From assembly GCA_001805205.1 (NCBI GenBank), contig MHER01000032.1:1-9999 (forward strand): a DNA stretch of 9,999 nucleotides, written 5' to 3'. The notes under the pieces are model-generated. The model searched no databases. It was given only the letters and a program-made list of their open reading frames with translations, and was not told where the DNA came from. The DNA is from Nitrospirae bacterium RIFCSPLOW2_12_42_9. GTDB taxonomy: Bacteria; Nitrospirota; 9FT-COMBO-42-15; HDB-SIOI813. The translations under genes and the position numbers were made by a program. Numbering within the stretch: position 1 is the first letter of the stretch; every line of letters starts with the position of its first letter. This document shows positions 1 to 5,332 of the stretch, piece after piece.

Positions 1-529
1 ACATCACCCCCTGCCATTCCCCTTCCCTCGGCCCAACCTCAAACCACTGACCAATAACAGGATGACCCACTGCATTAAAGCGGAAACTCCGGGGGTCTAT
101 CTTAGCCTGTTTGAGGAATGCCGTTGCAATCTTTGCCGGCCAGTCTGGACTGGCGGCGGAAAGAAAAGAGATATCACGGGTCAATAAAGGCATGGCTGCA
201 GGGTCAATGGTACCATCGAGGACAAGACAAAAGATTGGGAAATTAGTCCCACGACCCTCACAAATGATAGCAGACACAAGGGAGAGGGCATACCGGTTCC
301 GTGTAGAGGTAAGATCATTACTCGTCCCAGCAATGAACCAAAGATCTACCTTATCCACTTCCATGAGCAGCGTACCGAGCTCATACCATGCCATCCGCTC
401 AAGGTCATCAACCCATGGGGCACCGCTCACCCTGAAACCATAATCATTCAAAGTCTTCAAAATCCGATCAGGCTTCTGAGAACCGGAATCCCCTGGCAGC
501 CACGTTACCCAGATCTTTTTCTCAGCCAT
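1..529 (-). CDS. Partial protein with TIR-like N-terminal domain
   Basis: An open frame runs from ATG at 529 to the left edge without a stop, giving the first 176 residues (MAEKKIWVTWLPGDSG...). A strong ribosome site (AGGGAGG, about 534-540) lies just upstream and fixes the start. Residues 5-110 alternate hydrophobic strands and helices (KIWVTWL, ILKTLNDYGFRV, VDLWFIAG, FPIFCLVLDG) in the order of a TIR or related Rossmann-like domain. A second region begins near residue 150 (RFNAVGHPVIGQWFEVGPRE) and looks like a separate beta-rich domain; from memory, such HP-x-IGQWFEVGP segments occur in proteins near T6SS clusters. No signal peptide is visible. It lies 127 bp downstream of the AlbA_2 gene on the same strand, separated by repeats. 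The TIR assignment rests on strand order only; no catalytic glutamate can be assigned with confidence. The reading frame is secure, the function is not. Confidence 0.85.
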   Translation of the reverse strand, partial: MAEKKIWVTWLPGDSGSQKPDRILKTLNDYGFRVSGAPWVDDLERMAWYELGTLLMEVDKVDLWFIAGTSNDLTSTRNRYALSLVSAIICEGRGTNFPIFCLVLDGTIDPAAMPLLTRDISFLSAASPDWPAKIATAFLKQAKIDPRSFRFNAVGHPVIGQWFEVGPREGEWQGVM

Positions 530-564
530 ATTTCCTCCCTTTATATGTCAGATGATCTCACCCT

Positions 565-602
565 TTCAATTCCCAGTGCAAAAACCATCCCATTTTTAAT
601 TA
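565..602 (-). pseudogene. Collapsed remnant of an MNT nucleotidyltransferase gene
   Basis: Two parts of the MNT locus at 2132-2520 are found here side by side. Positions 583-598 match 16 of 16 bases of the leader upstream of the MNT start (2499-2514). Positions 565-582 match 16 of 18 bases of the MNT 3' end (2168-2185, encoding FALGIE). The roughly 300 bp that separate the two parts at the intact-size locus are missing. The simplest reading is a second MNT copy that lost its interior by deletion. The matched stretches are short, so this is a hypothesis, but the same order and strand in both places argues against chance. Confidence 0.4.
583..598. repeat. 16-bp direct repeat, copy 1 (partner 2499-2514)
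   Basis: The sequence aaccatcccattttta is identical at 583-598 and 2499-2514. At the second site it lies in the leader just upstream of the MNT start codon at 2475. An exact 16-mer is not expected by chance within 10 kb, even with AT bias. It supports common ancestry of the two intergenic segments. Confidence 0.8.
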
Positions 603-621
603 TTGCTAAGACCATCGTGAT

Positions 622-654
622 ATCTGACGCAAATCTGACGCAAATCTGACGCAT
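622..654. repeat. Three tandem 11-bp direct repeats
   Basis: The unit atctgacgcaa occurs at 622-632, 633-643 and 644-654; the last copy ends in t instead of a. The array starts 2 bp beyond the stop codon of the AlbA_2 gene and about 95 bp before the start of the 1-529 gene, both on the minus strand. Eleven bp is about one helical turn, so a protein could bind the same DNA face three times. It could also be a replication-slippage product with no role. Together with 541-621, this is all the sequence between the two genes. Confidence 0.85.
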
Positions 655-656
655 AA

Positions 657-2009
657 TTACTTTACCTTTAAAACATAATATATAAATCTTCCGCTTCCCT
701 TTCTATCTATTAAACCTAAATCAAGTAATCGTTTTAAGTACCTATTTGAAGTATCCCTGGTAACATTAAACATCTTTTGAATCTCTCCGCTTGTAATTTT
801 TTTATTAGCTATAATATGACTTATAATTTTTAGTTCCTGTTCACTCAGGTTCAAACTACCCAAATATTCCTCTGTGAGTTTTGATTTTCTTAAAGTTACA
901 ACCATACTTGTCCCTGTAAATTCAAAATCAGGTTCTGGAAGCTCCCATTCTTTACACCACTGGATTATTTTATTTGTCCCTGTCCCGACTTCTTCTATGT
1001 ATTTAATCCAGAGAAATGCTTTTGCTATTAATGGATTAAATGGTTTTGATTCATGTTTCTGTTTCAGTTTTTCAACTGTCCATCCCTCCGGAAGTTTCCC
1101 CGGATTCCAGAATTCTATCCTGTCATTAAATATACGAACCTGTGCCTTTGAGGTTAAACGATAATCGCGATGGCAAATAGCATTGACAAGTGCCTCTCTC
1201 ATTGCCTTTGGTGGATACTCCCATTTTTCCTGCCTTTGAATCTTGCCGTCTTCTATCCAGGAAGTTAAGGAAATATTATTGAATATAAATTTTTCTACTT
1301 CTATTACCTGGTCAATTAAATTCCCACCTACCTCTTTCATATCAATAATCGTCTGTGTTACATCAGTCCCTTTAAATCTTACGCATTTTACCTCTGCTTG
1401 GATGAAAAACTTTTGTGGTTCTTTTCCGAAAAGTAATAGAGAAGAATTTGTCAGTTTATTTTCTTTTAAAAGGCCAAGCCGCATCAATGCCTCTTTTGGT
1501 GGCGTATTTATTGGTATATCTAACCCTCTTTCATTTTTTGCAGATTTCACAAATTCTTTAAGTTTCTGGGTATCTATATCAGTAAAATTCGCTGATTCAT
1601 AAACTTGAATATCAAATCGCAATTCTTCTTTATGTTTTTCTAAAATCATTCTTTCGTATTCGTTCTTTGACATACGAACAGTTGATTTCCCAACCCTTTT
1701 ATATGGTCTTCCAAAAGCAAGAACAATTTCACCAGAAGCGTTTTTTACACCAACCAAAATTACTTCTTTATTATCAATTTTTCCAATTGAAATTTTCGGA
1801 TAAATTTGGGGTTCAGTGTTAGTGATAATTTTATTCGTAAGATCTTCTATGGTATTTTTCCCAATATCTACTCCTAAAACTTTTCCAGATGGTGAAACAC
1901 CGACATAGATTTTCCCGCCGTCAGTATTTGCAAATGAAGAAATTGTTTCAATAATTTCTTTCCATTCACCTGTGGATTTTTTTAACTCAACTTTATCTGT
2001 CTCTTTCAT
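657..2009 (-). CDS. AlbA_2/Schlafen-type ATP-binding protein with C-terminal winged helix
   Basis: This 450-residue protein has the standard three-part layout of the AlbA_2 / HATPase_c_4 family, often annotated as a RecG-like helicase relative or putative transcriptional regulator. Residues 5-120 form the AlbA_2 (Schlafen AAA_4-type) domain, with ISSFANTDGGKIYVGV at 23-38. Residues 265-375 form the HATPase_c_4 domain: REALVNAICHRDY at 271-283 gives the N-box-like helix, NPG at 302-304, and EEVGTGTNKI at 339-348. Residues 388-447 form a winged helix-turn-helix (SGEIQKMFNVTRDTSNRYLKRL). Length and domain order are complete. The likely role is ligand- or ATP-dependent DNA or RNA binding, but members are poorly characterised and some belong to defence loci. 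Its ribosome site overlaps the stop codon of the truncated HEPN gene just upstream, so it may have inherited expression from the MNT/HEPN promoter. It is visibly AT-richer than the T6SS-type operon. Confidence 0.9.
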   Translation of the reverse strand: MKETDKVELKKSTGEWKEIIETISSFANTDGGKIYVGVSPSGKVLGVDIGKNTIEDLTNKIITNTEPQIYPKISIGKIDNKEVILVGVKNASGEIVLAFGRPYKRVGKSTVRMSKNEYERMILEKHKEELRFDIQVYESANFTDIDTQKLKEFVKSAKNERGLDIPINTPPKEALMRLGLLKENKLTNSSLLLFGKEPQKFFIQAEVKCVRFKGTDVTQTIIDMKEVGGNLIDQVIEVEKFIFNNISLTSWIEDGKIQRQEKWEYPPKAMREALVNAICHRDYRLTSKAQVRIFNDRIEFWNPGKLPEGWTVEKLKQKHESKPFNPLIAKAFLWIKYIEEVGTGTNKIIQWCKEWELPEPDFEFTGTSMVVTLRKSKLTEEYLGSLNLSEQELKIISHIIANKKITSGEIQKMFNVTRDTSNRYLKRLLDLGLIDRKGSGRFIYYVLKVK

Positions 2010-2010
2010 A

Positions 2011-2017
2011 TTTCCTC
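2011..2017 (-). promoter_or_regulatory. Ribosome site overlapping the HEPN fragment stop
   Basis: The minus strand reads TTGAGGAAATATG. The GAGGA ribosome site begins within the TGA stop (2018-2016) of the short HEPN fragment and is spaced normally from the ATG at 2009. It sets the start of the AlbA_2 gene and would couple its translation to the preceding fragment. Confidence 0.6.
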
Positions 2018-2132
2018 AAGTTCTATTGTATTTTCCCTCTTTAAATGTGTCTTCTGCATCCCTGAGATTATTCCTTGCCTTCTCCATCCTGACCTCTGAA
2101 AGATTAATCTTCTCCTTAATAGACAACGCCAT
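2016..2132 (-). pseudogene. Truncated HEPN gene, N-terminal 38 residues
   Basis: ATG at 2132 overlaps the stop (TAATG) of the restored MNT frame, the usual MNT-HEPN coupling. The product MALSIKEKINLSEVRMEKAR... matches the first helix of HEPN-domain proteins (R-x-EKA-x-x-L-x-x-A). After EGKYN the expected next segment (compare NRAYYAI in the second copy at 9639-9999) is missing: two unrelated codons and TGA follow, then the AlbA_2 gene. A 23-bp stretch (2026-2048) is identical to 9967-9989, and homology between the two copies stops at 2026. About three quarters of the gene has been lost, apparently replaced by the AlbA_2 gene. It cannot make a functional HEPN four-helix protein. Confidence 0.75.
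2026..2048. repeat. 23-bp direct repeat within HEPN copies, copy 1 (partner 9967-9989)
   Basis: Positions 2026-2048 are identical to 9967-9989, and similarity continues with a few substitutions to the window end. Both lie in the same codons of two HEPN paralogues (TFKEGKYN) on the same strand. Recombination between them would remove the whole segment between, including the four-gene operon. Confidence 0.85.
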
Positions 2133-2475
2133 TAATTCTCCTTCTTGTAAATTGTAATTCCCTCAGCTTCGATTCCAAGTGCAAATCCAGTCCTAAATCC
2201 TTTCTCCCTGTCATAGGTTTGCTTATCCTTTACAACAACAGAAAAGGGAATCCCTGTATAATCTTCTTTTTTACCAATAATTCAATAAGGCCCGTTTCTG
2301 TCACCACATCTTTATCTTTTACAATAACCAGCACATCAAAATCAGATTCTCCAGTAAAATCCCCCCTCACTCTTGAACCAAATACAATTACCTCTTCCAC
2401 CTTTTCATGGAATATTGGAATTCCTTTCATTTCCCTGATTAATTCATCCAGTGCCCTTTTCTCTGCTAAAAACAT
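2132..2475 (-). pseudogene. MNT-type nucleotidyltransferase with -1 frame change
   Basis: From ATG 2475, the zero frame encodes 81 residues and stops at 2230. It holds the nucleotidyltransferase signature GSRVRG (33-38) followed by SDFD (44-47), with the two aspartates that bind metal. The last 12 or so residues of that frame do not fit the family. Shifting to -1 at 2266 restores a natural C-terminus (TGIPFSVVVKDKQTYDREK, then FRTGFALGIEAEGITIY) ending at 2132, for a total of 114 residues, a normal size. In HEPN-MNT modules the MNT protein is the antitoxin and often AMPylates the HEPN partner. The break lies in a run of six A residues, so it may be a one-base deletion, a sequencing error, or recoding at the heptamer described separately. 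The partner HEPN gene is truncated, so decay is the default view. A weak AGAGGA ribosome site precedes the start. Confidence 0.75.
2266..2272 (-). other. In-frame A AAA AAG slippery heptamer in the MNT gene
   Basis: The zero-frame codons GTA AAA AAG (2274-2266) contain A AAA AAG in exactly the phase of the known dnaX -1 slippery site. A -1 slip here gives AAA AAA GAA and enters the frame that completes the MNT domain. A small hairpin (AGGG-ATT-CCCT, 2255-2245) starts 10 nt downstream. The stem is only 4 bp and no upstream stimulatory ribosome-binding sequence is obvious, so support for programmed frameshifting is modest. Confidence 0.4.
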
Positions 2476-2498
2476 CAGAAATATCCTCTATTTAATAG

Positions 2499-2514
2499 AA
2501 CCATCCCATTTTTA
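2499..2514. repeat. 16-bp direct repeat, copy 2 (partner 583-598)
   Basis: Identical to 583-598. It sits in the untranslated leader of the MNT gene, about 25-40 bp upstream of its ATG. Confidence 0.8.
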
Positions 2515-2550
2515 TTTATTACCTGTTAAAGCAATTGTTGCATCTGTTTC

Positions 2551-2579
2551 TTTATACCATAACTGTCCTAAAAAATTAA
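2551..2579 (-). promoter_or_regulatory. Candidate promoter for the MNT/HEPN/AlbA_2 transcript
   Basis: On the minus strand an extended -10 (TGG TATAAA, hexamer 2556-2551) is preceded at 17 bp by TTAATT (2579-2574), a poor -35. The TGn extension can compensate for a weak -35. It would start transcription about 70 bp before the MNT ATG. Assigned by eye only. Confidence 0.35.
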
Positions 2580-2617
2580 TGTCTTTTTTCCTATTTTGTA
2601 AAAACCCCTTTCTTTTA

Positions 2618-2646
2618 TTGACGAAAATTGCCCATTTTGTTAACAT
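2618..2646 (+). promoter_or_regulatory. Candidate sigma70-type promoter for the 2686 gene
   Basis: TTGACG (2618-2623; 5 of 6 consensus) and TAACAT (2641-2646; 4 of 6) are separated by exactly 17 bp. Transcription would start near 2653, about 33 bp before the ATG at 2686. An AGGAAG ribosome site (2678-2683) follows. A second possible -10 (TAATAT, just downstream) cannot be excluded. Confidence 0.45.
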
Positions 2647-2685
2647 CACACAATGATAATATAGTCCATTATACTACAGGAAGAT

Positions 2686-3228
2686 ATGATAGCAGATAAA
2701 GATAAACTTCGACAATCATTATCCCCAAGTGATGTATTTAAATATCCGTCTGAATGGAAACCTATCACCAGAGTTGAAGCATCTATGCTTATACATTCTC
2801 AGCCCATTGTAGTTGTTTATCAAAGTACATATGGTGAACATGCTGCATGGTATGATCAGTATGATACTAATTTGTACACAGGTCGTACAAAATTATCACG
2901 ATCGCTGCGTTATTATAAATATGTAGGAAAACCACCTGTCCTGAAGAAATGGGCTTCAGTTGAGCATACTGAAAAGGTTGAGGCAAAACCTGAGAAGTCA
3001 AAACCATCGCCAGCCACTGAACCCAAGACTACCTGGATCGAAATCAAGTTAATAGACCCTGAGGGGAATCCAATTAATGGCGTAAAGTATCGCATTGAAT
3101 TACCAAATGGTTCTGTTAAAGAGGGAACTCTCAATTCAAGCGGAAAGGCCTATATAGATGGCATCGATCCTGGTACATGTAAGGTATCATTTCCAAATAT
3201 TGATACTGCTGAATGGAAGGCAGCATAA
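2686..3228 (+). CDS. Small protein with C-terminal T6SS spike-associated beta domain
   Basis: This 180-residue protein has no signal peptide. Residues 13-85 form an unrecognised aromatic-rich domain (IVVVYQSTYGEHAAWYDQYD, then SRSLRYYKYVGKPP). Residues 92-113 are a Lys/Pro/Glu-rich linker. Residues 115-180 match, from memory, the short beta-sandwich, carboxypeptidase-regulatory-like module often found at the ends of VgrG, PAAR and other T6SS-linked proteins (WIEIKLIDPEGNPINGVKYR, ELPNGSVKEGTL, IDPGTCKVSFPNID, ending EW). This is the clearest T6SS link in the window. Such modules are thought to decorate the spike or tether cargo. It is transcribed from its own divergent promoter region and converges on the four-gene operon, ending 43 bp before that operon's last stop; no terminator hairpin is evident in the gap. 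The N-terminal domain may be the effector or adaptor part. The start is supported by the AGGAAG site. Confidence 0.85.
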   Translation: MIADKDKLRQSLSPSDVFKYPSEWKPITRVEASMLIHSQPIVVVYQSTYGEHAAWYDQYDTNLYTGRTKLSRSLRYYKYVGKPPVLKKWASVEHTEKVEAKPEKSKPSPATEPKTTWIEIKLIDPEGNPINGVKYRIELPNGSVKEGTLNSSGKAYIDGIDPGTCKVSFPNIDTAEWKAA

Positions 3229-3271
3229 CAACTACATTAATATTTATTAGTTAAGTCCTCCCCTTGTTCCG

Positions 3272-3868
3272 TTATCGCAACTGGAGGTTTACTTCATTTG
3301 ATATAAGTTGTCCCTGCCAGACAGTAGGCAGCCGCCGCAACTGCCCGGTATCCTCATCCACACAGGTATTGGCTGCGCTTTCCCAAATAACTCGTGCGGT
3401 GTATGTTCCAGCGCTTAATTCCTCGAATTCGTATGGCCCCCAATTAGCAGTGAAGATCTGGCCAGCACGTTTGAACCTGATTGAACCGAGTTCGATCTCT
3501 TTTCCAGGAGCGAGGGATTTAAAGTAACCGCAATAGATGGTTGCATCATACTTCTTAATGGATCGCGAATCGAACGGCTCGATCCGCATGTTTCCCTGGC
3601 CAACCAAATCAAGCCGGCTGGGTTGAAGCAAGTGGTGGTGCAGGATTGTCTGGGAGACCTGCGAGTGGTTTACAAGTACTGCCCTAAGAGTTGGCCCTTT
3701 ATCGGAACTAAGTTTAATCTCGAACAATATGTCTTTCTCCATCTTCAACCCCTTATCCTGCCTCGTTTGTGATAATGTGTAGTCAGCTCCCACACAAAAT
3801 AGAACCAGAGTAGTCCCCAGAATAACCGGTATAATCACCCAAAAACCCAGTGCTGCGGATTGTCTCAT
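3272..3868 (-). CDS. Membrane-anchored Ig-like protein of the T6SS-type operon
   Basis: This 198-residue protein is the last gene of the operon. Its ATG overlaps the stop of the preceding gene (ATGA, 3868-3865), with AAGGA just upstream. Residues 8-28 are a hydrophobic segment (LGFWVIIPVILGTTLVLFCV) that can act as an uncleaved signal anchor or signal peptide; the Cys in it is not in a good lipobox. The rest is predicted beta-rich. It ends with ELSAGTYTARVIWES and ISNEVNLQL, like the last strands of an Ig-like fold. The same ending pattern occurs in the first 130 residues of the neighbouring 484-residue protein (LPSGEFEIGAVYTHEES, IRSNRIPIRV), suggesting a shared domain. If the operon encodes a toxin, a membrane-anchored periplasmic protein at its end is a plausible immunity protein. 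No family is recognised. Confidence 0.85.
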   Translation of the reverse strand: MRQSAALGFWVIIPVILGTTLVLFCVGADYTLSQTRQDKGLKMEKDILFEIKLSSDKGPTLRAVLVNHSQVSQTILHHHLLQPSRLDLVGQGNMRIEPFDSRSIKKYDATIYCGYFKSLAPGKEIELGSIRFKRAGQIFTANWGPYEFEELSAGTYTARVIWESAANTCVDEDTGQLRRLPTVWQGQLISNEVNLQLR

Positions 3869-5319
3869 AACATTCCTTCATTTATTGTAACCCTACCCCC
3901 ATGAACTGTTCGCTGGAAGTGCAGGAACCGGTAACCAAAGTCTGTCTGATAACAGCCCAGGTAAACACCAGAAGGGGCGTGAACAACTGGAAAGAACCTC
4001 TCCTGGCCGCTGGCGACTAATACAGGCCGATCCCAACTACGGAAATAGTATAGCCTTTGCCTAGATGTAGAAACCATAAGGTGCAATCTGCCATCGGGAT
4101 CACAATCAAAGCTCATTTCCCGAAGCTCCCCCCGCACCTGAAGATTATCTATCGTCATCCTCTTAATTCGTCTCGGCTCTGGTCCAACTATTATAAGATC
4201 GAGTGAGCGGCCGTGCGGCCCGTCGTAAAAGAGTACCTTAGCCACACGCAGGGCCGGATTGATGTCGCAGCTATACGGCATCATGCGGCTGCTGAAGACC
4301 TGAACCTTCTCCTCGCAAATACCATTCAGCAATAACCTGTGATAGAGGACACCCCGCCACGGAATTACTATGTGAATAAAATCACAGTCAGCCCGAATCG
4401 CAGGAGGTATCGGTGTTGCCGGCACATCGTGTGCAAACCTGAATATAAGCCCTTCATTTGTAAGGTCATAGGCATCTATCGTCCCGGTATGCATCTGAAA
4501 GAAAACTGTGAGATGATCTTGCTCGTCATAATATGCGGAGGAGAGCAACTTCCGGCCTGCTGGAAGTGGGACAGTAATAATCTCCTGATCCGGCTGGCCC
4601 CGGCGGAAGCATTGTGCATATAGTTGGGTCTCATCCGAAGATATTATCCATTTGCAGAACGTAGGTTCGAATGATGTTGTTTTAAAAAACCGTGCAGCAG
4701 CAAAGAACGGCCTGCCAGGTCCTCCCCAGATAATTTTAGCAGCAGGATGCGCCGCACCATTTGTGGATTCGAGCTGTTCTGAATACCATGCACTGAGCGG
4801 CCGCTGTGCATTGTGCTGACGCAGTATCGTCACTTGGGTATTATTCGTCTTGCCCCTCAGTAGGAGAGTTACGCCATCAAGGACAGGTGCATCCCTCAGA
4901 ACTGCAATATCACTCAACTGTGCTGAAGAGACCCGAATAGGGATACGGTTTGAACGTATATTTATCCCGGATTCCTCGTGTGTATAGACCGCCCCTATCT
5001 CGAATTCTCCGGAGGGGAGCGGGTAATAATACGAAGCGAGGTTGATATCCCAGCGCCACCTCCCTCCAGCAGGCAGGTCCTCAAATGTTTGGGTCGGGTC
5101 AACCCGTGACTTTGACATCATCTTCTGACGGGTTAGACCACTCATTTGTCGTAGAAGGGTTCCATCCATACGATAGACCTCAAAGGTAAGCGCTCCCGAG
5201 AGATCGTATGGCCCTGGAAGACGATATGCTGTTCCACCCTCGTTATATAAGTCGAGGCCAACCTTTAGACACTCCAACGTGTTAACATTCGGATTATTTA
5301 CTGATAGAACAAGTTCCAT
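3865..5319 (-). CDS. Hypothetical beta-rich protein, Ig-like plus propeller-like
   Basis: This 484-residue protein is not recognised as a named family. It begins 13 bp after the stop of the 1006-residue gene, with AAAGGG before the ATG. It has no signal peptide or membrane segment. Residues 1-132 read as an Ig-like domain (LVLSVNNPNVNTLECLKVGL, DLPAGGRWRWDINL, LPSGEFEIGAVYTHEE, RSNRIPIRV). Residues 140-480 are a run of short strands with repeated aromatic and turn motifs (YDEQDHLTVFFQMHTGTIDA, CDPDGRLHLMVSTSRQRLYYF, SGVYLGCYQTDFGYRFLHF). The spacing suggests beta-propeller blades, but no canonical repeat signature is present. It is translationally close to its neighbours on both sides and overlaps the start of the membrane-anchored gene by 4 bp. 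It may be cargo, a chaperone-like scaffold, or a partner of the anchored protein; the sequence does not decide. Confidence 0.85.
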   Translation of the reverse strand: MELVLSVNNPNVNTLECLKVGLDLYNEGGTAYRLPGPYDLSGALTFEVYRMDGTLLRQMSGLTRQKMMSKSRVDPTQTFEDLPAGGRWRWDINLASYYYPLPSGEFEIGAVYTHEESGINIRSNRIPIRVSSAQLSDIAVLRDAPVLDGVTLLLRGKTNNTQVTILRQHNAQRPLSAWYSEQLESTNGAAHPAAKIIWGGPGRPFFAAARFFKTTSFEPTFCKWIISSDETQLYAQCFRRGQPDQEIITVPLPAGRKLLSSAYYDEQDHLTVFFQMHTGTIDAYDLTNEGLIFRFAHDVPATPIPPAIRADCDFIHIVIPWRGVLYHRLLLNGICEEKVQVFSSRMMPYSCDINPALRVAKVLFYDGPHGRSLDLIIVGPEPRRIKRMTIDNLQVRGELREMSFDCDPDGRLHLMVSTSRQRLYYFRSWDRPVLVASGQERFFPVVHAPSGVYLGCYQTDFGYRFLHFQRTVHGGRVTINEGML

Positions 5320-5332
5320 AACCCTTTCATCC

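Noticed and set aside
111..443. 110-codon plus-strand open frame at the left edge
   Set aside because: It is antisense to the open frame from 529 to the window edge, which has a strong ribosome site and a protein-like product.
622..654. CRISPR array
   Set aside because: The 11-bp units are back to back with no spacers and there are only three; no cas genes are present.
2219..2656. 145-codon plus-strand open frame across the MNT gene and its promoter region
   Set aside because: It lies antisense to the MNT signature and runs through AT-rich intergenic sequence. The product is low-complexity Ser/Phe-rich.
3229..3271. Bidirectional terminator between converging genes
   Set aside because: The gap is AT-rich with no stem of useful length and no U-tract next to a stem on either strand.
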